Below are positions 1 to 8,883 of a DNA stretch of 64,000 nt, piece after piece (position 1 is the first letter of the stretch; every line of letters begins with the position of its first letter). Position numbers and translations under genes: made by a program. This stretch comes from Chloroflexota bacterium (GTDB lineage: Bacteria; Chloroflexota; Anaerolineae; UBA4142; SHND01): the NCBI GenBank assembly GCA_029778615.1, contig JAKOPZ010000126.1, forward strand, positions 50,159 through 114,158. Reading direction: 5' to 3'. The notes below the pieces were generated by a model. The model had not been told where the DNA came from, made no database searches, and saw only the letters and a program-made list of their open reading frames with translations.

Positions 1-575
1 GTATTTACCAAACCCATTTCCAACGCCTGCTGCGCGTTGTATTGACGGCACAAGTACCAAATCTCGCGCGCCTTTTTGTGACCGACGATGCGCGCCAAAT
101 ACCCCGCGCCGTAACCGCCGTCGAAACTTCCCACCTTTGGACCCGTCTGTCCAAAAATCGCGTTCTCTGCCGCAATCGTCAAATCGCAGACAACATGCAA
201 AACATGTCCGCCGCCAATCGCGTAACCCGCAACAACCGCAATCACAGGTTTCGGAATCACGCGAATCAAGCGCTGCAAATCCAAAACATTCAAGCGCGGA
301 ATTTTATCTTCGCCGACGTAACCGCCTTTGCCGCGCACCGCTTGGTCGCCGCCCGAACAAAATGCTTTGTCGCCCGCGCCCGTAAAAAGAATCACGCCCG
401 TATTCGCATCATCGCGCGCGTGCGTGAACGCGTCCAACAATTCCTTGACGGTCAACGGACGAAACGCGTTGCGCCGCGCGGGGCGATTGATTGTAATTTT
501 CGCAATCGCTTCGTCCGCCGCGTGTTCGTACAAAATATCGGTATATTCTTTAATGGGTGTCCACTGGATTGACAT
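1..575 (-). CDS. menB: 1,4-dihydroxy-2-naphthoyl-CoA synthase (partial, C-terminus off window)
   Basis: The visible part is the N-terminal 191 residues of the crotonase-fold enzyme that cyclises O-succinylbenzoyl-CoA in menaquinone synthesis. The gene runs off the left edge, so roughly a third of the usual ~280 residues is missing. The CoA/oxyanion segment CSGGDQ (residues 73-78) and the MenB-typical GSFDGGYG (149-156) are intact. The ATG at 575 follows a heptanucleotide-repeat hairpin that separates it from menH. It is the last visible gene of the minus-strand run menF-menD-menH-menB, so it is probably co-transcribed. The GGDQ and SFDGG motifs separate it from ordinary enoyl-CoA hydratases. 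Confidence 0.95.
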   Translation of the reverse strand, partial: MSIQWTPIKEYTDILYEHAADEAIAKITINRPARRNAFRPLTVKELLDAFTHARDDANTGVILFTGAGDKAFCSGGDQAVRGKGGYVGEDKIPRLNVLDLQRLIRVIPKPVIAVVAGYAIGGGHVLHVVCDLTIAAENAIFGQTGPKVGSFDGGYGAGYLARIVGHKKAREIWYLCRQYNAQQALEMGLVN

Positions 576-581
576 GAAAAA

Positions 582-651
582 ATGGAGACTAGAGATTAGA
601 GACTAGAGATTGTTCAGTCTCCAACCTCCAATCTCTAGTCTCTAGTCTCTT
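582..651. repeat. Heptanucleotide tandem repeat with inverted halves (menH/menB junction)
   Basis: About ten 7-bp units of the type CTAGAGA/TTAGAGA are followed by their complements (GTCTCCA, ATCTCTA, GTCTCTA), so the array folds as a long hairpin. The right end supplies the last codons and the TAG stop of menH (ending KRD). It fills almost the whole menH-menB gap. Confidence 0.9.
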
Positions 652-1451
652 TTTAGAAATTCCAAAACGATATGGTCAAACATTTCGCGTTGTTCAAGAT
701 GAACCGTATGCCCTGCATCCTCAACCATTTTCAATTCCGAGTTTGGCATCGCGTTCGCCATCTCGTGCGCAATCTCGGAAAATTTTTCGTCGAGTTGTCC
801 TGCGATGAGCAGTGTTGGAATTCGAACGCTCGGCAATACATTCCACAACGACGCTTGCACGCCCACGCTCAAGCCGCGCAAGCTGTTCGCCAAACCTTGC
901 GCGTTGTTTTGCAGACGCTGTTGTTTCAATCGTTCCCGTACATCTTGCGGCAAACGCGCTTGTGTTGCAAACAACGGGAGATTTGTCCACGCCTCGACAA
1001 ATTTTTCAATTCCCTCGCGCTCGATTTTTTCCGCTAACTCTGCATCACTCGCCGCGCGCGCGTTTCGTTCCGCCGCATCTTTTAAACCTGGCGACGCGCT
1101 TTCCAAAATCAATTTTTTCACGCGTTCGGGATACGCGTTTGCAAAATGCAGCGCGACGCGTCCGCCCATCGAATAGCCTAATAAATCCGCGCTAGCAATT
1201 TCCAACTCGTCCAAAATTTCGCGCAAATCGGCGACACACCATTCCATACGATACCGCAGCGCGTCACGCGGCGCGTCCGATTTTCCATGCCCCAAAAAAT
1301 CTATCGCGACAATTGAAAAATGATTTTCAAAAACAGAAATCTGTTCGCGCCAATTTTCGATGCTGCCTGTAAAGCCATGCAAAAGAACAAGCGGCTCGCC
1401 CTGCCCCGCGCGCTCGATGTTGTATTCAACTCCGTGTATTTTCAGTCGCAT
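642..1451 (-). CDS. menH: 2-succinyl-6-hydroxy-2,4-cyclohexadiene-1-carboxylate synthase (alpha/beta hydrolase)
   Basis: MenH eliminates pyruvate from the MenD product to give SHCHC in menaquinone synthesis. The 269-residue alpha/beta-hydrolase has the oxyanion-loop motif HGFTGS (residues 25-30), the nucleophile elbow GYSMGG (92-97, Ser94), the family-typical ESASPGL after the next strand (117-123) and a C-terminal DAGH His motif. Its position between menD and menB supports MenH over another hydrolase. It begins 17 nt after the menD stop, so the two are very likely co-transcribed. The last residues (KRD) and the stop lie inside the heptanucleotide repeat, suggesting the natural C-terminus was altered by repeat growth. 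Confidence 0.9.
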   Translation of the reverse strand: MRLKIHGVEYNIERAGQGEPLVLLHGFTGSIENWREQISVFENHFSIVAIDFLGHGKSDAPRDALRYRMEWCVADLREILDELEIASADLLGYSMGGRVALHFANAYPERVKKLILESASPGLKDAAERNARAASDAELAEKIEREGIEKFVEAWTNLPLFATQARLPQDVRERLKQQRLQNNAQGLANSLRGLSVGVQASLWNVLPSVRIPTLLIAGQLDEKFSEIAHEMANAMPNSELKMVEDAGHTVHLEQREMFDHIVLEFLKRD

Positions 1452-1468
1452 GAATTTTTGGGATTACT

Positions 1469-3265
1469 TTAATCTGCGTAGGCAGGTTTCGTGTCCGTGT
1501 TGCTGCGAATTCTATTCGCCACCGCCTTCCACACCGCGCGGTGCATCGTCACATTCGTCTCGCGATTCGTTTTCACTTGCACAATATCCAAACCAGCTCG
1601 GGACAAACTCTCTTTTACCGCCGCGCGGAATTCATCCCAACTTGTCGCGCTAACAAAATGCGCATCATACAATTTTGCCGCGTGTTCAAAATTCAAACCG
1701 TGCGGCGTTCCAAACAATTGTTCAAAATGTTTCGGATATGCCGCTTGGGGCAAGAACGAAAAAATTCCGCCGCCGTCGTTATTCAACAAAATAATCAACG
1801 CGTTCAATTTATGCAATTTCGCCGCGAGCAAACCATTCAAGTCATGGTACAACGCGAGGTCGCCAATGACCAGCACCACTTTTTCACGACCCGCCGCGCC
1901 CGCACCCAATGCAGTGGAAACGACGCCGTCAATTCCATTCGCGCCGCGATTGGCAAGAAATCGAATCCTGCGCGCGTTGGATGGAAAAAAAGTATCCATG
2001 TCGCGCACAGGCATACTGCTGCTCGCAAAAAAGGTTGTCCCGTTCGGCAGCAGTGCTGCAAGTTCCGCAAACACGCGTCCTTCAAAAAATTCGTCGTAGG
2101 TTCCGAGTTGCGCGCTGATGGCGGATTTCGTTTGCGCGTTGATATTTTGCCATTCCGTCAGCCACGCGGATTTTTGACGCGGCGCAGAAATTTTTTCCGC
2201 GAGCGCATTGCAGAACACCATCGCGTCACTCCGAACCATCTCGCTCGCAATGTGCGCGGGTTCATTCCAATTCGCATCGTCAATCAAAATTTGGCGGGCG
2301 TTCGCGTGCTGCTGCAAATACTGTAACACGGGTTTCGAGGTTGGAATGGCGCCAAAACGCACGACGATTTCGGGCGCGAGTCGTTGCGCCATTTTTGTAT
2401 CGCGCAAAAACGCGTCATACGCATCCATCACATTTTCGCGGCAGTGTTCGCCACAGCGCACTTGAGATAACGGGTCAGCAAGAATCGGATAGCCCAACAC
2501 ATTCGCTAGTTCCGTTACTGCGTTAGGAAATTGCGCGTCATTTTGCATCCCCGCCACAATCAAGCCGCGTTCGTGTTGTGCGAGCGATTGCGCGAGGTTC
2601 GAAATGATTTTTTCATCAGGAACATTTTTCGCGCGCGAGATTTCGACAAATGCTTTCCCCTCCGCGCGTCCGAAATACGCGTCGCGTTCGGCGTCGCTCA
2701 CCGTGATTTCCACAGGCAGCGGCATGAGCGGTTCACGAAACGGCATATTGAAATGTACAACGCCTGCCGGACTCGCTTGCGCTTGGGCAGCCGCGCGCCC
2801 CGCCATCGTCCGCGCATAAGAAAGCATTTCCGCGTTTGCTTCGGGCAGCGCGATTTCCGCAAACCATTTCGCGTACGCGCCATACATTTTGATTTGGTCA
2901 ATCGTTTGCGGCGCGCCCGTATCGCGCAGTTCAGGCGGACGGTCCGATGTCAGCACAATCAATGGGACACGCGCCGCGTGCGCTTCGACGACGGCGGGGA
3001 AAAAATTCGCGGCAGCCGAGCCCGATGTACAAACGAGCGCGACCGGCGCGCGTGATGCTTTAGCGAGACCGAGCGCAAAAAACGCACACGCGCGTTCGTC
3101 CAAATGCATCCACAGTCGAATGTTTTTGTTTTCCGCAAACGTGAGCGCCAACGGCGTGGAACGCGAGCCGGGGCAGACGCAAACATTCTGCACGCCGGCG
3201 CGCGCCAATTCGTCCACAAATGCGCGGACGTACAACCACGTAATATTTGCGTGCGAAAGAGTCAT
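1469..3265 (-). CDS. menD: 2-succinyl-5-enolpyruvyl-6-hydroxy-3-cyclohexene-1-carboxylate synthase
   Basis: This ThDP-dependent enzyme joins isochorismate and 2-oxoglutarate. The start was set at the ATG at 3265 (598 residues); the frame is open further upstream, but those codons lie in a palindromic repeat. Family features are the N-terminal CPGSRSTPLAL segment, DERACAFFALGLAKAS, CTSGSAAANFFPAVVEA, SDRPPELRDTGAPQTIDQ and, near the C-terminus, the ThDP/metal motif GDLALYHDLNG followed by NNDGGGIF. The final residues (about VANRIRSNTDTKPAYAD) are encoded by a copy of a dispersed palindromic repeat and do not look like normal MenD sequence. It lies downstream of menF and upstream of menH. Confidence 0.95.
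   Translation of the reverse strand: MTLSHANITWLYVRAFVDELARAGVQNVCVCPGSRSTPLALTFAENKNIRLWMHLDERACAFFALGLAKASRAPVALVCTSGSAAANFFPAVVEAHAARVPLIVLTSDRPPELRDTGAPQTIDQIKMYGAYAKWFAEIALPEANAEMLSYARTMAGRAAAQAQASPAGVVHFNMPFREPLMPLPVEITVSDAERDAYFGRAEGKAFVEISRAKNVPDEKIISNLAQSLAQHERGLIVAGMQNDAQFPNAVTELANVLGYPILADPLSQVRCGEHCRENVMDAYDAFLRDTKMAQRLAPEIVVRFGAIPTSKPVLQYLQQHANARQILIDDANWNEPAHIASEMVRSDAMVFCNALAEKISAPRQKSAWLTEWQNINAQTKSAISAQLGTYDEFFEGRVFAELAALLPNGTTFFASSSMPVRDMDTFFPSNARRIRFLANRGANGIDGVVSTALGAGAAGREKVVLVIGDLALYHDLNGLLAAKLHKLNALIILLNNDGGGIFSFLPQAAYPKHFEQLFGTPHGLNFEHAAKLYDAHFVSATSWDEFRAAVKESLSRAGLDIVQVKTNRETNVTMHRAVWKAVANRIRSNTDTKPAYAD
1471..1520. repeat. Dispersed palindromic repeat at the menD 3' end
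   Basis: The segment runs from AATCTGCGTAGGCAGG to the palindrome GCGAATTCTATTCGC and matches, with changes, the segment at about 3396-3445 beside menF. It supplies the last ~16 codons of menD. Confidence 0.7.
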
Positions 3266-3274
3266 AGATTTCTT

Positions 3275-3445
3275 GCGATTAGAAATCGCAGCAACAAAAA
3301 GCGAAACGTCCCTACGGACGTTAGTCTGCGTTGCGATGAGTTTGTTCGCGATTTGAAATCGCAGCAACAGAAACGCGAAACATCCCTACCGACGTTAGTC
3401 TGCGCAGGCAGACTTGGCGCCCTTGTTGTGGCGAATTTATTCGCC
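3275..3445. repeat. Cluster of dispersed palindromic repeats between menF and menD
   Basis: Two near-identical ~48-bp copies (3284-3330 and 3357-3404, both reading AATCGCAGCAACA...GACGTTAGTCTGCG) lie next to the palindromes GCGATT-AGA-AATCGC (3275-3289), GCGATTT-G-AAATCGC (3348-3362) and GCGAATTTATTCGC (3431-3444). The last palindrome provides the final codon and TAA stop of menF. This accounts for the whole menF-menD spacer. Confidence 0.75.
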
Positions 3446-4849
3446 CAACGCCGCCAACATCGGCTTGATTTTCAATTCCGATTCCGCATACTCGCGCGCC
3501 GGGTCTGACGCGGCAACAATCCCGCAGCCCGCAAACAACGTCGCGCGATTTTTCCGCAACAGCGCGGAACGAATGGCGACAACAAATTCGCCTTCCGCGC
3601 GTTCATTCATCCAACCGACCGCGCCGGCATACCACCCGCGCTCCAATTTTTCATTTTCGCGCAGCCACTGCATCGCCGCCGCGCGCGGGCGACCGCCGAC
3701 AGCCGGCGTCGGATGCAAACGCTCCACCAAATCCAAAATGGAATTGCCCTGCGCGAGCGTGCCGTTAAAGCGCGTGACCAAATGTTGAATGCTGCCTAAT
3801 TTCAAAAGCGTTGGCGCCGCGCTCATTTGCAGTTGCACACATGTATCGCCCAACACTTCGCGCATCGCGCGCACAACAATTTCTTGTTCGTTGCGGTCTT
3901 TGGCGCTGGCGAGCAATTCTTCGCCAAATTGTTTATCTTGCGCGGGCGTCGCACCGCGCGGCATGGAACCCGCCAGTCCCATCGTTTCCAATTTGCCCGC
4001 GCGCACGCGCACCAATTGTTCGGGGGTCGCGCCGAGAAAAGCGTCCTCGCCGCGCGCAAATGCGAATTGATACGTGCCCGGCGCGTGCTGTGAAAAATAG
4101 CGCAAGGCACGCGCGGAGTGAAAATCCCGCGCCCCGCGCAATTCGACCGCGCGCGCGACGACAACTTTTTCCAGCTGCTCGCGTCGGATGGCTGCAATGG
4201 CACGCGCGACAATCTTTTGCCATTCGTCCGCACTCACCAATTCGCGCGCCTCCGCCTCGAGCGCATGGGCGCGCACGCGCGGAAATGACGGCGGAATATT
4301 TTCAAGCGCTCCCGCAAATTCATCGAGCGCGAGCGCGTCAAACGTCACGTCCGCATCGGCGTCCACCACCACATTGCGCGTGAGCCAAAATTCATTGTTC
4401 GTTTTGGTGTAAAGCAATTTCGGGAGCACCAACCGCGCGTGCGGAAAATTCTGCCACTGCGCCGGAGTTGGATTTTGCGCGTCAAAAGCGAAACCGCCCA
4501 GCACCAGAGGACCCACGCCCGGCAAGCCGCGTGAGCCCTCTATCATCGCTCCTGCCAACAAATAGCGCCAGTCAGCTGCCGCTTGCCGGAACCGCAGCGA
4601 CTCAACGGTATCTATGGCGTGAGCAACGCCCAAACCGACGAGCGTGAGCTCGGCATCGGGCTGTGCCCAGAATGTGCGCGCGTTCGTCAACTCTGCCGCG
4701 CGGTCAAAAAGGGATATCGGTTCAAATTCAGAAATGCGTTCCGACACACTCACCAGAATCGGTTTGCTCAAACGTACGGCTTGCTCTATCCCACGTCGCA
4801 GCGCCAGCGCGAACTCATCCGTCCGCGTTTCCTGATAAATCATTTCCAT
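3437..4849 (-). CDS. menF: Isochorismate synthase
   Basis: MenF converts chorismate to isochorismate, the first committed step toward menaquinone. The 470-residue protein has the chorismate-binding fold at its C-terminal half: EKVVVARAVEL, FLGATPEQLVRV, MGLAGSMPRGATPAQD, QHLVTRFNGTL, LHPTPAVGGRPRAAA and a final FAGCGIVAASDPAREYAESELK. Following menD makes isochorismate synthase more likely than anthranilate or salicylate synthase. A promoter-like TATAAT lies about 40 nt upstream of the start. The stop codon lies in the palindrome GCGAATTTATTCGC of a dispersed repeat. Confidence 0.93.
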   Translation of the reverse strand: MEMIYQETRTDEFALALRRGIEQAVRLSKPILVSVSERISEFEPISLFDRAAELTNARTFWAQPDAELTLVGLGVAHAIDTVESLRFRQAAADWRYLLAGAMIEGSRGLPGVGPLVLGGFAFDAQNPTPAQWQNFPHARLVLPKLLYTKTNNEFWLTRNVVVDADADVTFDALALDEFAGALENIPPSFPRVRAHALEAEARELVSADEWQKIVARAIAAIRREQLEKVVVARAVELRGARDFHSARALRYFSQHAPGTYQFAFARGEDAFLGATPEQLVRVRAGKLETMGLAGSMPRGATPAQDKQFGEELLASAKDRNEQEIVVRAMREVLGDTCVQLQMSAAPTLLKLGSIQHLVTRFNGTLAQGNSILDLVERLHPTPAVGGRPRAAAMQWLRENEKLERGWYAGAVGWMNERAEGEFVVAIRSALLRKNRATLFAGCGIVAASDPAREYAESELKIKPMLAALGE

Positions 4850-4885
4850 TCCATCTCTTTGTGAATTTTATTACAATCTTGTTTC

Positions 4886-4915
4886 ATTATACCACTTGTG
4901 TCAATTGTCACACAT
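4886..4915 (-). promoter_or_regulatory. Putative menF promoter with overlapping palindrome
   Basis: A consensus -10 TATAAT (minus strand, 4891-4886) lies about 37 nt before the menF ATG. An imperfect palindrome, TGTGTCAATTGTCACA (4897-4912), covers the region just upstream and could be an operator. No clear -35 at 16-18 bp was seen. Confidence 0.4.
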
Positions 4916-5021
4916 TCCAAAACAATTACGTTCAAAACACCCTTGCGGAATGTCTGCGCGGGGCGCAAAAAACGCGCCGAACCGCAAGAATTCGACGCGG
5001 TGAAAAGTGCGGGGCAATGGC

Positions 5022-5732
5022 TCAACCGCCGTACAAAACAAGCCGCTGCCCGTTCACTCCATGAGCGGCATCACTCAACAGATAAAGCAGCGCGGCAGAA
5101 ATTTCTTCGGGTGTGCTCCATTCCGCGTTGCTCGGCGTCGGCGCGGTATCGCGTTCGTGCTTGGCATCAATTGCCTTGATGACAACGATGTTCGCCGTGA
5201 CACCCGTGCCTTTGAGTTCTTGCGCCAAACCGAGCAGGAGCGCTTCTTGCGCCGCTTTGGCTGACGCGTAGGCGGCGCGATTCGGCTGCGGGGACAAACT
5301 GTTGGGCGGCGACACGGTCGCGATTCTGCCCCAACCATTCGTGAGCAAGAGCGGCACGAACGCTTGCAAAAGATGAAATGTCGTCCAGACGTGTTGGTCA
5401 AACATATCAGACAAATTTTGTGGCGCCAATTCCACCAGCGTTTTCCCGCCCAACCAACCGCCGACGAAATTAAAGAGCGCGTCCACGCGCCCGAATTTAG
5501 ATTGCACTGTGCGCGCGGTTTCAAACACCGCGTCGCGTTGTTGCGCATCCACCGCGTGACACGAAAAATTTTCCGGCTCCAAATTCAATTCGCGTGTGAG
5601 TGCCGTCAAGCGTTCGGCATCCGAGCTCAAAAGGGCTACGCGCATTCCTTTTGCCGCGAGCGTTTGTGTTACTATGCGTCCCAAGCCGCCGGTTGCTCCG
5701 GCAATGACAACCACTCTGTTTTCAAGCCCCAT
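5022..5732 (-). CDS. SDR-family NAD(P)-dependent oxidoreductase
   Basis: This is a 236-residue classical short-chain dehydrogenase. The cofactor motif GATGGLG spans residues 12-18, followed by DALFNFVGG (84-92) and the catalytic Ser141, Tyr155 and Lys159 (YASAK). The ATG at 5732 has a strong ribosome site (GGAGGA). It reads away from the response regulator at 5860, and a LacI-type palindrome lies in the shared 127-nt spacer. The menF promoter lies downstream, so it is probably a separate transcript. The substrate cannot be told from sequence. Confidence 0.85.
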   Translation of the reverse strand: MGLENRVVVIAGATGGLGRIVTQTLAAKGMRVALLSSDAERLTALTRELNLEPENFSCHAVDAQQRDAVFETARTVQSKFGRVDALFNFVGGWLGGKTLVELAPQNLSDMFDQHVWTTFHLLQAFVPLLLTNGWGRIATVSPPNSLSPQPNRAAYASAKAAQEALLLGLAQELKGTGVTANIVVIKAIDAKHERDTAPTPSNAEWSTPEEISAALLYLLSDAAHGVNGQRLVLYGG

Positions 5733-5782
5733 GTTGAATCCTCCGCGAACATGATTTTATACAAGATTGGTCTGGAATGAAA

Positions 5783-5795
5783 TGAAACGGTTTCA
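5783..5795. promoter_or_regulatory. LacI-type operator-like palindrome
   Basis: TGAAACGGTTTCA is a perfect 6-bp-arm palindrome around a central base, lying between the divergent SDR and response-regulator genes. It resembles LacI/GalR-family operators. No LacI-family gene is in the window, so the role is inferred. Confidence 0.3.
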
Positions 5796-5859
5796 GCGCC
5801 GCGAAATTCTTTACAAAATGCACTTGCAATCCGCGTATGATTGATGCAAAATACGGTCA

Positions 5860-6576
5860 ATGACAGGCCAGTTTGAAGAGTCCCACGTTCCGCCGCGAAT
5901 CTTGACGGTAGACGACGACGTTGTCATTCGCAATCTGATTCGCCTCAAATTCGAACTCGCCGGGTATGAGGTCTGGAGCGCTGCGAACGGCAAGGAAGGA
6001 TTGGCGCTCGTACAAGAACGCGGACTGCCGCATCTCGCCATCGTTGACCTTGAAATGCCGGGCATGTCGGGTTTTGAATTTTGCCGCGCAGTGCTGAATT
6101 ATTCGGATTTGCCCATTATTATTCTCACCGCGAACTCGGCAGAAGAGACGATTATCGAAGGCATTGAACAATACGCGGAAGATTACGTCACCAAACCATT
6201 CAGTCCGCGCGAACTGCTCGCCCGCGTCGAACGCGTGCTGCGTCGCGTGGGCGATTTCAAGTACACGCTCGCCGCCGAGACGCGCATAGACAAGAATCTC
6301 TCGATAGATTTTGCCAACCAACGCGCCATTGTGCGCGGCGAACGCGTTGACCTCACGCCAACTGAAACCAAACTGCTGTATATCTTGATGCGTAACGGCG
6401 GGCACACTGTGACGACCGATTTTATTCTGCGCCGTTTATGGCCCCAACAAGAAGTGTTCGAAGACGCGCTGCGCGTGCACATTCGCCACTTGCGCCAAAA
6501 AATCGAACCCGACGCCGCGTCGCCGATTTACGTCTTAACCGACCGCGGGGTCGGCTATCGCTTTAGTTCGAAATAA
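5860..6576 (+). CDS. OmpR/PhoB-family response regulator
   Basis: This is a 238-residue two-domain transcription factor. The receiver domain spans residues ~13-130 with acidic residues Asp18-20, phosphoacceptor Asp63 (in IVDLEMPG), Thr90 and Lys112. A winged-helix DNA-binding domain follows at ~138-238 (LTPTETKLLYIL, then ALRVHIRHLRQKIE and DRGVGYRF). No histidine kinase is adjacent, so it is an orphan regulator in this window. A weak promoter (TTGCAA, 17 bp, CAAAAT at 5824-5852) abuts the start. The next gene is a cell-wall transpeptidase, so regulation of envelope genes is possible but unproven. Confidence 0.92.
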   Translation: MTGQFEESHVPPRILTVDDDVVIRNLIRLKFELAGYEVWSAANGKEGLALVQERGLPHLAIVDLEMPGMSGFEFCRAVLNYSDLPIIILTANSAEETIIEGIEQYAEDYVTKPFSPRELLARVERVLRRVGDFKYTLAAETRIDKNLSIDFANQRAIVRGERVDLTPTETKLLYILMRNGGHTVTTDFILRRLWPQQEVFEDALRVHIRHLRQKIEPDAASPIYVLTDRGVGYRFSSK

Positions 6577-6602
6577 GTTTTATGCCGACTGGCGCGCCGT
6601 AT

Positions 6603-6631
6603 TTGTCCCGCGCGCGCGTGTCGGTTATAAT
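6603..6631 (+). promoter_or_regulatory. Putative promoter of the penicillin-binding protein gene
   Basis: TTGTCC (6603-6608) and TATAAT (6626-6631) are separated by 17 bp, about 64 nt before the ATG at 6695. Confidence 0.55.
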
Positions 6632-6694
6632 TCCGACGCGTTATTCTGCACCGTTCGTTCCGCGCTCACCCGGACTGCCACACAAAAAAATTTC

Positions 6695-8872
6695 ATGTAC
6701 GACCGAACGCTGTTTCAGCTCTCGCGCCGCGCGTTTCTTCAAGCCCTTGCCGTCGGCGGCATTGTGATTGCGTTGGACGCATGTGATACGCAAGCGCCCA
6801 CGCCCGCTCCCCCCACCATCACTCTTGCTCCTCCCGCTTCGCCAACGCCCGCGCCGCAGCGCGCGGATGTGACTGCGCGCCTCTATCTCGACGCGTGGAG
6901 CAAAAATGATTTCGCCACAATGTACAGCACACTCGCGCCGGCGACACAAACCAAAATTTCACAGGATGAATTTGTCACGCGGTACCGCGACATTGTGCGC
7001 GAGGCGACCATTTCCAAAATTGTGCCCACGCTGACCAACATTGTCGAAGAAGGCAGCACCGCGACCGCGCAATTTCATGTGCAATACGATACTGCGCTGC
7101 TCAACACCATCGAACAGGACAATGTGTTTTCGCTCGTGCGCGAGCGCGGCAAGTGGGGCATCGTGTGGTCGCCGCGTTTGATTTTCAAAGAACTCGAAAA
7201 CAACAATCGTCTCAAACTCTATATTAACAAATCTACGCGCGGCAACGTCTATGACCGCAACGGCGCGCCGCTTGCGATTGGCGTCAAAGCGATTGTGGTC
7301 AATGTGTGGCCCGCCGAAATGCGCCGCCAAAAATCAGAAGCTCAAGTGCTCGCCGCGCTCGAACCGGTGTTGGGACTTGGACAAGACGACATTAAAAAGC
7401 GCTATGCGGGACAGAACCCGGAGTGGAAAATTCCGATTCAGACCATTTCGCAAGACCTCGCCCAGCAGAACGCGGACGCCTTGTCGCTGCCCGGCATCGT
7501 CGTCGAAGAATTGGACGCGCGACAATATCCGCTCGGCGCGGCGGCTGGACATGTCGCAGGATATGTGGGACAAATCACTGCCGAAGAATTGAACGACTTG
7601 TATGCCCAGGGCTATCGCGAAGGCGAAACGTTTGGGCGCGCCGGGCTCGAACATCTCGGCGAGCCGTATCTCGCGGGCGGACGTGGCGGCAAACTCGTCG
7701 CGCTCGACACGGACGGCAATCAAGCCGCCGTCATTGCGGAACGCGCGACGGAACAAAGCAAAAGCATTTACGCGACCATTGACGCGGACTTGCAAACGCA
7801 TCTCGCGACCCTGCTCACGAATCAACGCGGGAGTATCACCGTCATGGATGTGACGAATGGCAATGTCCTCGCGTTGTACAGCAATCCCGGTTACGATTCC
7901 AATGCGTTCGTTGACCGCGAGCGGCAGCAAGAACGCGCAAACTATTTGACGAGTCCGCAAAAAATCATGTTGAATCGCGCGACGCAGGGCGCGTATCCGC
8001 ACGGCTCGGTGCAAAAAGTGATTACCACTGCGGCAGCGCTCGAACGCGGCGGACTCTCGCAAAACACACCGTTTCGGTGTACGGGCATTTGGAAAGGTCT
8101 CGGTTATCCAAAAGCGTGTTGGATTAACGCGTACGGCAAAACACACGGCAACATTACGTTAAAAAACGCGCTCACGCAATCATGCGACATTACCTTTTAC
8201 GAAACCGGACTCATTCTGCATAACAAAGACGAAATGCTCTTGACGAATTTCTGTTACGCGTTCGGGCTCGGTTCGGAAACTGGCATCGGGCTGGAAGAAA
8301 GCGCGGGCAACGTCCCCGACCCGACCAAACAAGAATGGCAGCCCACCGACAGCACCGACAGCGCGATTGGTCAGGATACGTTTTTGGTTTCGCCGATTCA
8401 AGTGGTTGATTTTATCGCGGCGATTGCAAACGGTGGAACCTTGTGGCGACCGAATTTAATTTCCAAAATTCAAGACTTTGTGAACGAGACGGAAGAAACG
8501 GTCGCGCCGCAAAAACGCGGCGACCTGCCCGTGAGCGCAGATGTGCTTGCTGTAGTGCGCGACGCCATGCACGGCGTCACTTCGACCAAAGACGGCACTG
8601 CCGCATTCGTCTTTGACAAACTGCCCCTCAGCACCGCAGGCAAAACCGGCACCGCTCAAGTGCCCGGCAATCACGAGCCGCACGCATGGTTTGCCGGCTA
8701 CGCGCCCGCCGAGAATCCGCAAATTGCGTGCGTGGTCATGGTCGAAAACGGCGGCGAAGGTTCCAAAGTTGCTGCGCCGCTTTTTCGCAAAGTGATTGAA
8801 AAATATTTCAACGTGAAACCGCCGACGCCGCAAAAAGGCGCACCCACGCCCACGCCGCCACCTTCGGAATGA
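6695..8872 (+). CDS. Class B penicillin-binding protein (Tat-type lipoprotein transpeptidase)
   Basis: This 725-residue D,D-transpeptidase should cross-link peptidoglycan outside the membrane. The N-terminus combines a twin-arginine motif SRRAFLQ (residues 10-16) with a lipobox ending at Cys30 (ALDAC), so it looks like a folded, lipid-anchored Tat substrate. A Pro/Thr linker (33-55) leads to a MecA-N/NTF2-like domain (~57-165), a dimerisation domain (~170-360) and the transpeptidase domain (~375-710). Active-site motifs are Ser438-Val-Gln-Lys441, Ser496-Cys-Asp498 (usually S-x-N) and Lys650-Thr-Gly652. The MecA-like N-terminal domain resembles low-affinity PBPs, but resistance is not shown. 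The Pro/Thr-rich tail may span the wall. Confidence 0.9.
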   Translation: MYDRTLFQLSRRAFLQALAVGGIVIALDACDTQAPTPAPPTITLAPPASPTPAPQRADVTARLYLDAWSKNDFATMYSTLAPATQTKISQDEFVTRYRDIVREATISKIVPTLTNIVEEGSTATAQFHVQYDTALLNTIEQDNVFSLVRERGKWGIVWSPRLIFKELENNNRLKLYINKSTRGNVYDRNGAPLAIGVKAIVVNVWPAEMRRQKSEAQVLAALEPVLGLGQDDIKKRYAGQNPEWKIPIQTISQDLAQQNADALSLPGIVVEELDARQYPLGAAAGHVAGYVGQITAEELNDLYAQGYREGETFGRAGLEHLGEPYLAGGRGGKLVALDTDGNQAAVIAERATEQSKSIYATIDADLQTHLATLLTNQRGSITVMDVTNGNVLALYSNPGYDSNAFVDRERQQERANYLTSPQKIMLNRATQGAYPHGSVQKVITTAAALERGGLSQNTPFRCTGIWKGLGYPKACWINAYGKTHGNITLKNALTQSCDITFYETGLILHNKDEMLLTNFCYAFGLGSETGIGLEESAGNVPDPTKQEWQPTDSTDSAIGQDTFLVSPIQVVDFIAAIANGGTLWRPNLISKIQDFVNETEETVAPQKRGDLPVSADVLAVVRDAMHGVTSTKDGTAAFVFDKLPLSTAGKTGTAQVPGNHEPHAWFAGYAPAENPQIACVVMVENGGEGSKVAAPLFRKVIEKYFNVKPPTPQKGAPTPTPPPSE

Positions 8873-8883
8873 AAAAGAATAAT

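Noticed and set aside
42..572. Plus-strand open frame opposite menB
   Set aside because: The minus strand encodes MenB with all its motifs; the opposite frame is open only because of high-GC codon use. The same applies to many long antisense frames over menD, typA, the helicase and others.
3266..3367. 34-residue N-terminal extension of MenD
   Set aside because: It is encoded by a dispersed palindromic repeat; the ATG at 3265 gives the expected MenD start region.
4898..4910. TTGACA next to the menF TATAAT as a -35 box
   Set aside because: The spacing to TATAAT is only about 7 bp, far too short for a promoter pair; the segment is better explained as part of a palindrome.
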